Shown: one piece after another, positions 21,830 through 31,509 of the stretch | Layout of the letters: each line of letters begins with the position of its first letter | Numbering within the stretch: position 1 is the first letter of the stretch | From: Pomphorhynchus laevis | Lineage: Eukaryota; Acanthocephala; Palaeacanthocephala; Echinorhynchida; Pomphorhynchidae | Length of the DNA stretch: 64,000 nucleotides | NCBI GenBank assembly: GCA_012934845.2 | Contig: WNNJ02001986.1 | Span: 1 to 64,000 of the forward strand | Direction of reading: 5' to 3' | The notes under the pieces: generated by a model | Database searches by the model: none | Seen by the model: the letters and a program-made list of their open reading frames with translations, nothing else | Told to the model about the DNA's origin: nothing | Made by a program: the position numbers and the translations under genes

Positions 21830-23335
21830 ATAACTTAAATGATTACTTTAGTAAGCTGATTAATAGTGAAAGCTCGAATATATCTAAGATAAACATTTGG
21901 AAAGATTATATATTTGATAAAATTAAAAATAAAATGAAAATAACAAACAATTATAAAAGGAAAGATAAAATTAATAAAGATATGTATAAAGAACTTACTA
22001 AATTAAAGGATAACTATATAATAACAACTATTGATAAAGCTAGTAATAACTTTGTCTTCATATGCAAAAAAAGCTTTATTATGATATACTAATGAAAGAG
22101 GTTAATTCTAATGATTTAAATGTAAATCCAACATATGAACGTAGTGAGTTGAGTTTAGAAACAATTATTACAAGTCACTGTTCTATAATGGATAAAAAGG
22201 GTATAAAGGTTGAATTCAGATAATAAAACTATACCTATATTATATTGGAATCCAAAATTACATAAAAATCCAATAAAACCTAGGTTCATGTGTAGTGCGT
22301 TTAAATGTGCATTTAAACCCCTTTCTGTTCATATAAATAAAATACTTAAAGTAATTAAAGCACACTTTAAAAAATATTGCAAGGTAATCGAAATTAATAC
22401 TGGTATAAAACACTATTTCAGTATTAATTCTACAAAAGAATTTTTAGAACAGACAAAAGGAATAAATTTTCAAAATATAAATACATACGATTTTAGTACG
22501 CTTTATACAAATCTAGATTTAGTAGATATTAAAGAAGCGTTAGTAAAATTAATTAACCTTATATTCGGAAAAAGATATACATATATATGTTATAATAATT
22601 ATAACGCCTATCTAACAAAAATTAAACCATCAAATAAATATAAATATATGGATAAAATTGAATTAATAGAATCCTTAAATATTTTGATAAATCAAAATTA
22701 TTTAAGAGTAGGGACATCTATATTTAGGCAAGTAAAAGGTATTCCAATGGGTGGTAATAGTAGCCCAATTATAGCTGACTTGTTTTTAAGCTTTATAGAA
22801 TATGAATTTGTTCATAACTGTGTAAAAACTAAATCTAAACAATATAAATATATGAAATATATGTTTCGATACATTGATGATATATGTGTATTTAATTCTA
22901 ATAATTTTTATTCAATTAGTGAGCACATTTATCCAGAAAGCCTTATTCTTAACAAAACCAATAATTAATGATAAAGAAGGTGTATATCTAGATATAAACA
23001 TTAAATTAACATTAACTAAAACTACTATTAATTTATATCGTAAAGATGACATATTTAAATTTACAAGAAACATATTTTTGCATGAGCATTCATGCATACC
23101 ATATAATATAAAATATAATACATTAAATAATGAAATTTTAAGAATTGCAACAATTTGTAATGATATTGGCTTTCTTCAAAATCATTTAAATAATTTAATA
23201 GATACATATTTTAAACTAGGTTACTATAAAAATAACATCAAGCAGAAAATAGTAAAATATATAAATCAACACAATAATATAAAGAATAAATTTAAACTCT
23301 TAAGTGGCAAATTTTTATGGATGGATAATAAATAA
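21830..23335 (+). pseudogene. Reverse transcriptase of PLE2, three frames
   Basis: The N-terminal part (TIDKASNNFVFICK, about 22030) lies in one frame. The frame 22210-22968 then carries YWNPKLHKNPIKPRF, HYFSINSTKEFLEQ, motif A DFSTLYTNL (about residue 95), motif B GIPMGGNSSPIIADLFL (about residue 180) and motif C FRYIDDICVF (about residue 219). A shift near 22950 leads to 22874-23335 with GVYLDINIKL, LYRKDDIFKF and HSCIPYNIKYN. The GIPMG-N-P / FRYIDD / YDKRDDF-like order is that of a well-known branch of PLE-like RTs. Two or three single-base indels break it, one being an A-run at about 22068. Confidence 0.85.
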
Positions 23336-23399
23336 TATACTTTGTATTAGAATAAGATACTAGATAGTTATTTCAGAGGAAATACATCATTAGCATGTA

Positions 23400-23475
23400 T
23401 TTGGCCCCGCTGCTATGTTGGGTAGAGGAGTTAGGGGCCGAAACCTGATAGCATAGCAGTTCCTCCTGATGACCT
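23400..23475 (+). ncRNA. Structured 3' segment of PLE2 with hammerhead-like core blocks
   Basis: GGCCCC (23403-23408) pairs with GGGGCC (23434-23439). CTGCTATG (23410-23417) pairs with CATAGCAG (23452-23459). The two helices interlock as a pseudoknot. GAAAC (23440-23444) and CTGATGA (23466-23472), the two invariant blocks of a hammerhead, follow in reversed order, as expected at the junction of two tandem copies. The block from GAAAC to CTGATGA recurs at 53469-53501 (-) and, without GAAAC, at 54559-54590 (-). Confidence 0.5.
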
Positions 23476-23479
23476 CTAA

Positions 23480-23998
23480 TTCTTATTCTGATACAACGTC
23501 TGTTATTTATTAGTTAATTCATAAAAATGACGTTTATTTTAAATTTTATTTTTTATTTTTTTTTTTAACTTGATTAAAATTATAGAAAATCTAAAAACAA
23601 TTATTAATTTTATTATTTAATTATTAAATTTTGATTTAGCATTATTATGTTTTGTTTATTTTATAATTATATTAAATACGCAGACTCAGTTAGCTGATTT
23701 AATTGAAACTTTTCTGATACAACGCTTGGAGATATCAAATTCGAAGGACGATATGATTAGTAATAAATAATAAATAGTAATTGTTTATTATTTAATAATT
23801 TAATGCAAATATAATTTAATATCTTTTAATTATAATTTTTAAAATTTAACAAAAAATAATTTTGTTTAATTCTGTTTATAAATAATTTTAATTATGATTT
23901 ATTATAATTAAAACTTTATTGTAATTATAATTTATAATTATTAAAAATTGTTATAATTAAAATTATTTAATTTATTTAATTTTAATTCTGTTTATAAT
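23480..23998. other. AT-rich 3' region of PLE2
   Basis: No frame. Contains TTCTGATACAACG twice (23487 and 23711 regions) and a CAGACTCAGTTAGCTGATTT block (about 23681) that recurs inverted near 54170 and 36337. Confidence 0.5.
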
Positions 23999-24173
23999 GT
24001 AATAAACACATAATTTAAAAAGCAGAGGCGTTATTTATTATTTATGAAGCAGCGAAGCGTTATTTTACTATTACCATTATCATAACCTTTTTCTTTACAT
24101 TCATAATAAATTGATATTTGAATATATAAAATATAAATTATCATTGAAAATACTGTATCTTTGATAAACAGTT
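23999..24173 (-). repeat. PLE2 inverted repeat, right arm
   Basis: Reverse complement of 21586-21761. Its outer end is immediately followed by the coding sequence of an RLE retroelement (CGGAACACG...), which gives a clean junction. Confidence 0.9.
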
Positions 24174-24660
24174 TCGGAACACGATCGCTTATGCATTATC
24201 AGAGATATGCCACGGCGTCGAAGTCGAAAAAACTTTGCAAATGATTCCAGACAGCTTAGAATTCATGAATAATTCAACAACGAAAAATAACAATGCGCGC
24301 CTAGACATTTCATGTTATGGACTACAGGACAATCGATATGAGCAGACGTTTTTTGACGTCAATGTTTTTTCAGTACATGCTCCGTCATATGCCAGCAGTT
24401 CGCCTCTCGCCGCCTTTGAATATAATGAAAATCGCAAAAACAGCAAATACAATGAAAGAATTGTCAGTGTGGAAGAAAGCAAGTTTATACCATTAATTTT
24501 TTCATCATCAGGAGGAGTTAAACCGCGAGCTCTTAAGCTACTCAAGGACATTGCCTCGATATCATCGAGGTTAAAATCAGAAAAATATAGTGATGTATTG
24601 GTTCACCTTAAACGCAAGATTAGCTTCTCGATTGCACGTGCTTCTTCACCATGTCTGTGA
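24174..24660 (+). pseudogene. RLE retrotransposon, C-terminal nuclease region, fragment 1
   Basis: The frame runs from the junction (R-N-T-I-A-Y-A-L-S-E-I-C-H-G-V) to the stop at 24660. Hallmarks are NARLDISCYGLQDNRYEQTF, FDVNVFSVHAPS, then E-Y-N-E-N-R-K-N-S-K-Y-N-E-R-I and PLIFSSSGG. The (R)xD...FFDVxVF pair with a preceding RHN-like motif matches the restriction-like endonuclease (RLE) domain that follows the CCHC knuckle in R2-type non-LTR elements. I recall the same C-terminus in many cnidarian and arthropod retroelements. The RT is absent here. The 5' side is replaced by PLE2. Confidence 0.72.
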
Positions 24661-25545
24661 ATGCCGCGATCAAGTAAAAGACATCCAATTTTTCCTGACA
24701 ATAAATCTCATTTATAGGCCCCTTTACGGGAACCTAATTTCTGTAAATTAACTTTTCTTTTAAAAAAATTACTTAAAAAAATATTTATACCCTTTTGATA
24801 GCAGCTTTCTTAATTCACAATTTTCAATTAAATAATTGAAAATAATTGAAAATTAAATAATTTACAATTTTCAATTGTTATAATTCCACGTTCCTAAGGA
24901 CAATATTGGTTCACCTTAAACGCAAGATTAGCTTCTCGATTGCACGTGCTTCTTCACTATGTCTGCGAATGCCGCGATCAAGTAGAAGACATCCAATCTT
25001 TCCTGACAATAAATCTCATTTATAGGCCCGTTTACGGGAACCTAATTTCTGTAAATTAACTTTTCTTTTTTAATAAATAATATTACAAAAAAAACAAGAA
25101 TTTTATTATTACAAAATTAAAAAAAGCTTAAAAGCTTAATAAAAGTTCAAATTATTTTCATTAAATTCTCTATACTAATTTGTCGCTATCTTCTTACGTC
25201 GAATGTATCTCTCTCAAATGATAAGGATTGCATCTTGAGATTAGTATAATTTACATTGCACTGGCTTATCAAATGCAAGATTCCGAGTTAATATATTTTT
25301 TTGGTTTTTCCTCTCTGCCCATGCTATTTTGTTTTCTACAACGAGTCATATTTTTGACGATAATTTTTCTGACAATAATCTTTCTTGAGAATAATTTTTT
25401 TGGTAAAATTATTAACTAATTAACAATAAGAAACTTTATAATAAAGTATAAATAAAGTACAATTTCTGTAAATTAACTTTTCTTCTCTTAAAAAAATTAC
25501 TTAAAAAAATATTTATAATTCCACGTTCCTCAGGACAATATTGTA
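24596..25545 (+). repeat. Duplicated RLE 3' ends
   Basis: The end of the RLE frame plus its 3' UTR (24596-24762) is directly repeated at 24904-25070. The tail (AATTTCTGTAAATTAACTTT onward, with TTCCACGTTCCT) appears a third time at 25458-25545. The second copy changes the stop region (CTGTGAATG to CTGCGAATG). Successive 3' truncations of one family are the likely cause. Confidence 0.8.
24715..24736 (+). other. RLE 3'-UTR stem-loop, copy 1
   Basis: TAGG/CCTA and CCC/GGG helices close a TTTAC loop. In the duplicate at 25023-25044 the inner helix is extended by a C-to-G change (CCCG/CGGG), keeping the fold. Likely part of the 3' recognition region for the RT. Confidence 0.45.
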
Positions 25546-25660
25546 CTTAAAAATTAAGAAAATAAATAGTAACTCTGTCGAAAACCTTCGTTCTATATAG
25601 GAAAATAATTTTAATTGTTTTCTTATTTATTTAATAATTTTAATTTTCTTTTTAAATAGT
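25070..25660. other. AT-rich spacer with RLE tail remnant
   Basis: No gene supported. The stretch TTTTGACGATAATTTTTCTG / ACAATAATCTTTCTTGAGAA around 25350-25400 is a degenerate short tandem repeat. Confidence 0.4.
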
Positions 25661-25680
25661 TGATACTGATTCATTATTGA

Positions 25681-25860
25681 TAAATAATTATTGGAACTGG
25701 ATCAAAGAAAATAGGAAATTATTTTTGATATTTCGCTAACTTCTGTTAGCATCTTCAGAAATTTCTAAAGGAAAAATTCTGAAGATGCTAACAGAAGTTA
25801 TAGAAATATCGAAAATAATTTTCTCTTTTCTTTGATCCAGCTCCAATAATTATTTATTTC
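25681..25860. mobile_element. Palindromic MITE, copy 1
   Basis: Almost perfect 80-bp palindrome arms: ATTATTGGAACTGGATCAAA at the left, TTTGATCCAGCTCCAATAAT at the right, with inner TCTGTTAGCATCTTCAGAA / TTCTGAAGATGCTAACAGA around a short loop at about 25770. No coding capacity. Same family as 30.89-31.07, 41.55-41.73 and a half copy at 62.27-62.40 kb. Confidence 0.85.
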
Positions 25861-26004
25861 ATTTTGTTGTAAGATTAAACCAAAATACTATACATCCTGT
25901 ATGGTTCGCCAAATACTCGCCAAATACTAAACATCCCACATGGTTCGCCAAATTTCTCGCAAAATACTAAGCATCCTACATGGTTCGATCGAAACCTGAA
26001 ACTA

Positions 26005-26505
26005 ATGTTGAATGTACGAAATCGTTTGTGGAAGTTATCTCGCTCGCTCCGGCACATCGTCAACATTTATAGACATTTTAGAAACGTTTGTACTCGGATG
26101 AAGATATCAAAACGCGAGAGATTCGAATCAGCAATCATCAAAAAAGTAAATTGCAGCCCCAAGTTATTTTGGTCTTATGTTCGGCGAAACAGAACCCTTA
26201 ATACCGCAATCAAACATGTGCATTCATAGAACGGCCTGGTTACAGCTGAAACTAATATAGCTGAGACTCTCTCATCCTCGTTCTCAATTACATTATCACA
26301 TCTTACTTCTCAATTGAAATGGTACGGCTGCCCTATTCCTGAGCATACTGATTTCCGGCCAATATCCGCTTCTGAAATTAAAGAGTATCTTACCAATGCT
26401 CGTCCCTTTAGCGCTGCTGGTCCCGACAAAATTTCGTCATTCCTGCTCAAAGTATTGTCGAGTAACTTAACCCTTCTTCTTTCGGAGATATTTGCTAATA
26501 GTTAG
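26005..26505 (+). pseudogene. Group 3 copy 3, linker and pre-RT
   Basis: Frame 26005-26229 reads a basic linker (RHIVNIYRHFRNVCTRMKIS, KLFWSYVRRNR), matching FWxYVRxxR of Jockey/CR1-like elements. After a stop at 26230, frame 26314-26505 reads FRPISASEIKEYLTNA then FSAAGPDKISSFLLK, the SxGPDxIPxxLLK box. A stop follows at 26503-26505. Confidence 0.75.
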
Positions 26506-26529
26506 GCCACTGGAAGTGTACCAGAAGGA

Positions 26530-26900
26530 TGGAAAACTGCGATTGTTGTTCCTTTTTCCATATGTAGTGATTACAGGCCAATAAGCTTGACCTATTCGAT
26601 ATTTAAAGTTCTTAAACGTATCTGCAGTAGAATCTCGGACCATCTCGTCTCCCTAGGTATACTCTCGTCCGCCCAGCACGGTTTCGGTCATGGTCGTTCG
26701 TGTTTGACGAACTTACTTATTGCACGCGAAATGTGGACCCAATCGTTGAGTGTTGGCAGCTCAGTCGATATAATCTTTATTGATTTCTCGAAAGTCTTCG
26801 ACCGGGTCCCACATAAGAGCTTATCAGTTTGTTAGCTCACTACGGTGTAAATAAAACATTGCGCAATTGGATTCGTGATTTCCTTTGCAACAGATCATTT
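26530..26900 (+). pseudogene. Group 3 copy 3, RT finger and motif A
   Basis: WKTAIVVPF... (about 26533), DYRPISLTYSIFKVLKRI, SSAQHGFGHGRSCLTNLLIA and motif A VDIIFIDFSKVFDRVPHKS. A TAG at 26833-26835 ends the frame. The sequence then reads about 110 bp further toward motif B in other phases before jumping, at about 26940, to the post-YADD region, so the catalytic YADD segment is deleted. Confidence 0.8.
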
Positions 26901-27001
26901 CGAGTGAAGGTTGGCAGTAGCCTGTCGTCTACTTATATTACACGATATATAACTGGAGTACTGCTACAAGTGTGACTATGAATGTAGACTAATGTGTCCA
27001 T

Positions 27002-27571
27002 ATGAAGCTTGGGAACGGTAAACCTGATCGTGACTTTCATTTAGGATGTCAGAAGCTTCACATTATATCTGAGCACAGAGATCTTGGAATTATTTCGAAT
27101 AAAGGTCTCAAGACTCGACCGAATTCCGATCATATCCATGGTAAAGCTATTAAGTCTCTGTATTGTATAAAGAATACATTAGCTAAGCTTAAGCCGAAAC
27201 TATTCAAGCATCTATATTTCGCCTTAGTCCGCCCGCACGTGAAATACTGCATCACAACAACTTTCCCATCCACCAAAGCTGAAATGACGAAAATTGAGTA
27301 TATCCTGCGAAGAGGAAGCAAATTTTGTATTGGCTCACATTATTCTTACGCTGAGCGTCTAGCTTGTTTGAAACTGCCTTCAACTGCTCAAAGGCTACTA
27401 TATTTAGACCTCGCAGCGATGTGTCTCTTGGCTCATGGAACGGAATGTTTCCCATCACCTTGTATACAATTACGCAATTTGAGTCGCAAATGTCACTCTT
27501 GCGCGCTGTTTAAATTCACCCATGGTAAAGTCAGGAGTGTTAGTAGACTCACACCGCTCAATATAATATAA
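27002..27571 (+). pseudogene. Group 3 copy 3, RT thumb and C-terminus
   Basis: An uninterrupted 189-codon frame: MKLGNGKPDRDFHLG, EHRDLGIISNKGLK, the HGKAIKSLYCIKNTLA segment, RPHVKYCITTTFPSTKAEM, YILRRGSKFCIG, and a cysteine-containing tail ending SRLTPLNII. It is the C-terminus of the ORF2 protein and ends with its natural stop just before the A-rich tail. The preserved frame here contrasts with deletion of the active site just upstream. Confidence 0.78.
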
Positions 27572-27574
27572 TAA

Positions 27575-28210
27575 AATATCTAAAGTATGAAATAAATAAA
27601 AATAAAATTTAAAAATAAAATATAAATAACATTTTATAACGTTATAAATATTATATTATAATATTGAGTTTTGTTCAATTGAAAAGTGTCCACATCAGCA
27701 ACTTTAGCATTTGTCAGTATCTAAGAGATGCTGATTCCATGATACACATGTCTAAAGTGGATATGGAAATCCGAAGCCGGACATAAAGAGGTACATTGGA
27801 ATAATTGCTATACAAATAGATCTCCTCTGATATTTTTCATTTGAAAACTTATCACGGCAAGTTCTGTTGCATAATGTGAGATCTGGTTAGATATCGATTT
27901 TGCTGATATTGTTTCTACATGTATTTAACTATGTTTTGATGACAATCCTTTATCCATTGAGTAAAATGAACGTCATACAAAACTAATGTTCCTGTAACTA
28001 TCTATTAAAATTTCACTGTCACAGATCTATTCGGGTTAATAACTTTCTCTTGCTTATAAATAACGATTAATATTGATCTTTGCAATCAATTAAATATTGC
28101 ATAACCATTTTATCCTTTTAATAACTGTTTTAAACAATTCTCGCTGGAATGTGCTAAGTCGCCTGTAAATTACATGTGAAGATGTTTTTGTGATGAACAG
28201 CAAAGTGAAT
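27575..28210. other. AT-rich spacer upstream of nicastrin
   Basis: No gene or repeat recognised apart from the retroelement tail at the start. Confidence 0.4.
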
Positions 28211-28213
28211 TTA

Positions 28214-28258
28214 TTGAACCAATATTTCGGTCATATATCTATTGACCATCATAAGGGT
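28214..28258 (-). ncRNA. Hammerhead-like fold of a third PLE end
   Basis: On the minus strand: CTTATGA (28249-28255, one mismatch to CTGATGA), helix GGTCA (28243-28247) with TGACC (28229-28233), then GAAA (28225-28228) and ATATTGGTTC. This CTGATGA-stem-GAAATATTGG layout is the familiar terminus of insect and tick Penelope-like elements. No RT is attached in the adjacent sequence, so it is an orphan end fragment 455 bp upstream of the nicastrin start. Confidence 0.45.
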
Positions 28259-28693
28259 ATCTAAAATATAAAATCATTCAAAGAAAAAGAGAAAAAAAGA
28301 AGTAATTCAATACAGTTTAAGACCGTATCCCATCTCATTGTATTTAATATTTATGGATGGAATAGTCTGATCGTGATTGCCTCAGCCATTTGAAGTAATT
28401 GTATGTCGTTGCTTTTGAAAACAATTTTGAAATCAAATGCCGTTGGTTTCTTCTTTTTCCTCTTTTCTTTCTTTTTTCTTTTAAAATGTTTTATTTTTTC
28501 TGATAAAATGTTTATGCAAAATTCAAAGCGATATTACGTTTCTTAATCAATTAAATAATTATGAATAATTATAACGCTTAATCTCGATCAAAAGTTAATG
28601 CATGAGTAATCAGTATGTTCAAAAACTAATATCATACGTTTAAGATTGAAACATCACGAGTAATTAATTCTTATTCAGGTTGTTAGAAATGCT

Positions 28694-28712
28694 CTTTTTC
28701 TCATTTTAGATT
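28694..28712 (+). other. Possible splice acceptor before the nicastrin start
   Basis: TTTTTCTCATTTTAG followed by ATTATGG. A pyrimidine tract and AG just before the start codon suggest a noncoding first exon upstream. This supports 28713 as the true start, since no upstream in-frame coding is seen. Confidence 0.4.
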
Positions 28713-30527
28713 ATGGGTTGGCCATGTTATATAATGTATGCTGCTGTAATGATGCTGCTATGTTGTGATTGTGGAAATAATATATTTGACGAGCTTACCT
28801 ATAGGCATTTGACAATACATGGATACTGTGTGCGTCGATTTAACGGTACACAAGAATTTGGATGTTCTGATTCCGGGATTGGTATTTTGACCAGTTCCGA
28901 CCAATTTTTTGGCAATAACAATTCAAAAACGAATGTGATTTTATTAATGAATTTGAACGAGTTTTATGAAGATGGAGTACAACAATATCTGATAAATGAT
29001 ACACGCATTAAAGGAATTCTATTAGACGCGTCTGGCTTGTACTCTGGACTAAGCGATGATAGTAAATGTCCTAATTACTTACAAGAATCAAATATATCCA
29101 AGCAATGCTTAAATTGGAATTCAGTGGGATCTAACACCTTCTTTAGAAGATTTCACTTCCCGATAATGACCTTAACTAACACTACACAGTTAAGTGATTT
29201 ACGTCAATCTTGTTGTGTTAATGGTACGTTTCACGATCAATGTTATGTTGAACTTGTTAGAAAGATGAGAGCTGTTGGCAACAGTTACATATGCTCAAGA
29301 CGGAATAACAACAAACATGCTATTAATTTTGACATGACAATTGATGATAATAAACGATTTTGTACAGGGAGTAGTCGATATAATCTTATGGTTGATGTTG
29401 GAGCGGCTGAAAACGTAGCAGCCAAACTTATGTTAATCGGTCGTTCAGACAACATTCAAATGTTTCCTCAAGTACCAACCGGATTTATTTCACCCGGCTC
29501 CTCTATAATTACTTTACTTATTATAGCTAAATATCTTTCAAATTTAAATTCGTCTGTAAAATTAGCTTTGTTTAATGGTGAATCCTTGCAGTACACGGGA
29601 TCTAATCAATATCTCAATAATCACAAAGAAAACAACACATTTGACGTTATTATTGAACTCGGACAGCTATTTTCTTCGGATACTTTATACCTACATTCAT
29701 TTACAGCTGATACGTGGCCTGTGAACATTCAACAGCGCAACTACAAACTTCAATCTAGCTTCCTTGAAGATAAATATTTTAAAAACGCCACTCAAGCAAA
29801 ACAGCTTCCACCATGCTCAATTGAAAATTTTTTACGACATCGGCCTGTCAGCAATCTGCTATTAACCGACTACGAAACAAAGTATAAGAGTCTATTTTTC
29901 CATTCAGTTTTAGATACCTGTCATACACATCACATCTATATACAACGTATAGCAAAGCATTGCCGAGCAATAAGCGATTCAATAACTCGCTGGCTCAACA
30001 GTAGTTCAGTGGAGTTTGATTTCGACAAGCATATACCAAGTATTTACGAGTGTATGTTTCAATCGATGAACTGTTCTTTACTTGTTAAATTATCAAAAGC
30101 ATACAACATCACCGTGGACTTTGATAAGTTAAATAGGCCTATGAATTTTTACGCTTTCAGTAGTGGCCCCGATTTGGCTTTGTTATCATTAATTTTCAGG
30201 TACGTAAGCGCTCGTGTCGATTTGCTGCATGTTGGTAAGCAAGAGTGTTTTCAGCACGGAGGTGCCTATGTAGTATCAAATGACAGTGAAATTGATCATG
30301 AATGCATAGTTAATCGAAATTTCAACCAATACACGGTCGACGAATCTAATCTTTACTGGGACAAATCTAATCCATTTTGGACAGAGAGTATCGAAGATGA
30401 CGAACTCATGGCGAGATATTTTCTTAAGCCTTATATAAATCAGTGGTTGCCATTGACTTTGGGCATTTGTTTAACGATATTACCTAGTGCATTCATCTAC
30501 ATAGGTCGAAAGCGTATTATTGCTTAG
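28713..30527 (+). CDS. NCSTN: Nicastrin, gamma-secretase subunit
   Basis: A 604-codon frame. Nicastrin is the substrate-receptor subunit of gamma-secretase, the intramembrane protease that cleaves Notch and APP. Residues 1-22 are a hydrophobic leader. Early motifs are CVRRFNGTQEFGC (39-51) and DSGIG. The DYIGS-region box reads LALFNGESLQYTGSNQYL (284-301; D-to-Q and I-to-T relative to DYIGS). The ectodomain has many Asn-X-Ser/Thr sites and paired cysteines. A single membrane segment (about 579-598) is followed by the short basic tail GRKRIIA. At 604 residues it is shorter than typical animal nicastrins (about 700). The frame is not split by introns. A splice-like CTCATTTTAG precedes the ATG by three bases, so a 5'-UTR intron is plausible. 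Confidence 0.88.
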   Translation: MGWPCYIMYAAVMMLLCCDCGNNIFDELTYRHLTIHGYCVRRFNGTQEFGCSDSGIGILTSSDQFFGNNNSKTNVILLMNLNEFYEDGVQQYLINDTRIKGILLDASGLYSGLSDDSKCPNYLQESNISKQCLNWNSVGSNTFFRRFHFPIMTLTNTTQLSDLRQSCCVNGTFHDQCYVELVRKMRAVGNSYICSRRNNNKHAINFDMTIDDNKRFCTGSSRYNLMVDVGAAENVAAKLMLIGRSDNIQMFPQVPTGFISPGSSIITLLIIAKYLSNLNSSVKLALFNGESLQYTGSNQYLNNHKENNTFDVIIELGQLFSSDTLYLHSFTADTWPVNIQQRNYKLQSSFLEDKYFKNATQAKQLPPCSIENFLRHRPVSNLLLTDYETKYKSLFFHSVLDTCHTHHIYIQRIAKHCRAISDSITRWLNSSSVEFDFDKHIPSIYECMFQSMNCSLLVKLSKAYNITVDFDKLNRPMNFYAFSSGPDLALLSLIFRYVSARVDLLHVGKQECFQHGGAYVVSNDSEIDHECIVNRNFNQYTVDESNLYWDKSNPFWTESIEDDELMARYFLKPYINQWLPLTLGICLTILPSAFIYIGRKRIIA

Positions 30528-30892
30528 AAAATCAGAATATGATTCAAATGTCCATAACCGCTTTCCGGTAGCTGTTTTTCGTAACTTAGTTCTAGTGTGT
30601 CTAATATATTTGTAATTCGACTAGAAATTTTTTAATCTGTTTGTATCTGTTTTTACATTCAATACTTTATAATTAAATTCAACTTGTTATAATTTAATTT
30701 ACTTCTTGACTCAAGCTATAATTTTCAATAATATGAAGTAGCAGTTAACTTGAAATTTAAATGTCCGTTTATAAAGCAGCTTGAAATTTAAATGGTTCAT
30801 GACTATTTCTTTCTCTTAAACCTGTGTTGATTCCGTGTTTTTCACAAGCATGTATTTATTATTTTATAAGATGAAATTAAATGATCCGTTAT

Positions 30893-31074
30893 TAATAATT
30901 ATTGGAGCTGGATCAAAGAAAATAGGATTTTTTTGATATTTCGTTAACTTCTGTTATCAACTGAAGTTTCTAAAGATTTCTGTTAGTTTCTGAAGATGCT
31001 AAATGAAGCTAGCGAAATATCAATAAAAATTTTCTCTTTTTTGATTCAGCTCCAATAATTCTTTATCAATAATG
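30893..31074. mobile_element. Palindromic MITE, copy 2
   Basis: Inverted arms ATTATTGGAGCTGGATCAAA and TTTGATTCAGCTCCAATAAT, extended outward by ATGATCCGTTATTAATAA and TTTATCAATAATGGATCAT, so the family termini probably start TGATCCATTATTGATAA. The loop region is rearranged relative to copy 1 (TAACTTCTGTTATCAACTGA). Confidence 0.85.
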
Positions 31075-31509
31075 GATCATTTTATCAACTATTTAAGATC
31101 AGTTATTAAATGAATACATTTTCTTGTTGTTTTTCTTATTTAAAACTCGGCATGCATCTGACATTTTATCGATTAAATAACCCAAAATATCAAATTACGC
31201 AAGTTAACGAATAGTGTGTGGCGTAAAAGATAAATTCTTTTAATAACGTTTTAATAAAAACAAATGTTACAAGATACCATATTAACACATACTCACTTAA
31301 TTCTAAAAAAATTCTGCCTGATAAAATTCTGTTTGTGTATTTTAATTTAAGATACTCAAAACTAAATTAATCACATAAATTAATTAATCACAGAATGTTG
31401 ACTGCAAAACCAGATACGAAATTCATAAAATCAACATTCATCAATAATGCTTTAACTAGTTGATTGTCGAAATTAACTTCAAAATTCAAAAACAATGTAA
31501 AAGTGTGAT

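Larger units (their letters stand above)
21586..24173 (+). mobile_element. PLE2: Penelope-like element between long inverted repeats
   Basis: A 2.6-kb unit bounded by about 175-bp inverted repeats (21586-21761 and 23999-24173), with a PLE-type RT in the middle (about 21830-23335) and a structured 3' segment (23400-23475). On its right side it abuts an RLE retrotransposon fragment exactly at 24174. No endonuclease domain is visible. Related fragments are scattered at 7.7, 53.5, 54.2-54.6, 55.4-56.6 and 58.7-59.0 kb, so this is the master-like copy of the window. Confidence 0.82.
25900..27575 (+). mobile_element. APE-type non-LTR retrotransposon, group 3, copy 3 (5'-truncated)
   Basis: Begins after the endonuclease. 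The linker is 26005-26229, the pre-RT 26314-26505, finger and motif A 26530-26835, then a deletion of motifs B and C and a continuous C-terminal frame 27002-27571. Ends in an A-rich tail (ATAATATAATAAAATATC) at 27565-27600. Sequence is clearly homologous to the minus-strand copy at 13.9-16.5 kb. Confidence 0.82.

Noticed and set aside
23400-23475. HDV-like ribozyme fold for the PLE2 pseudoknot
   Set aside because: The helix order resembles P1-P2-P1'-P2', but I see no P3, no P4 and no catalytic C in the expected joining segment.
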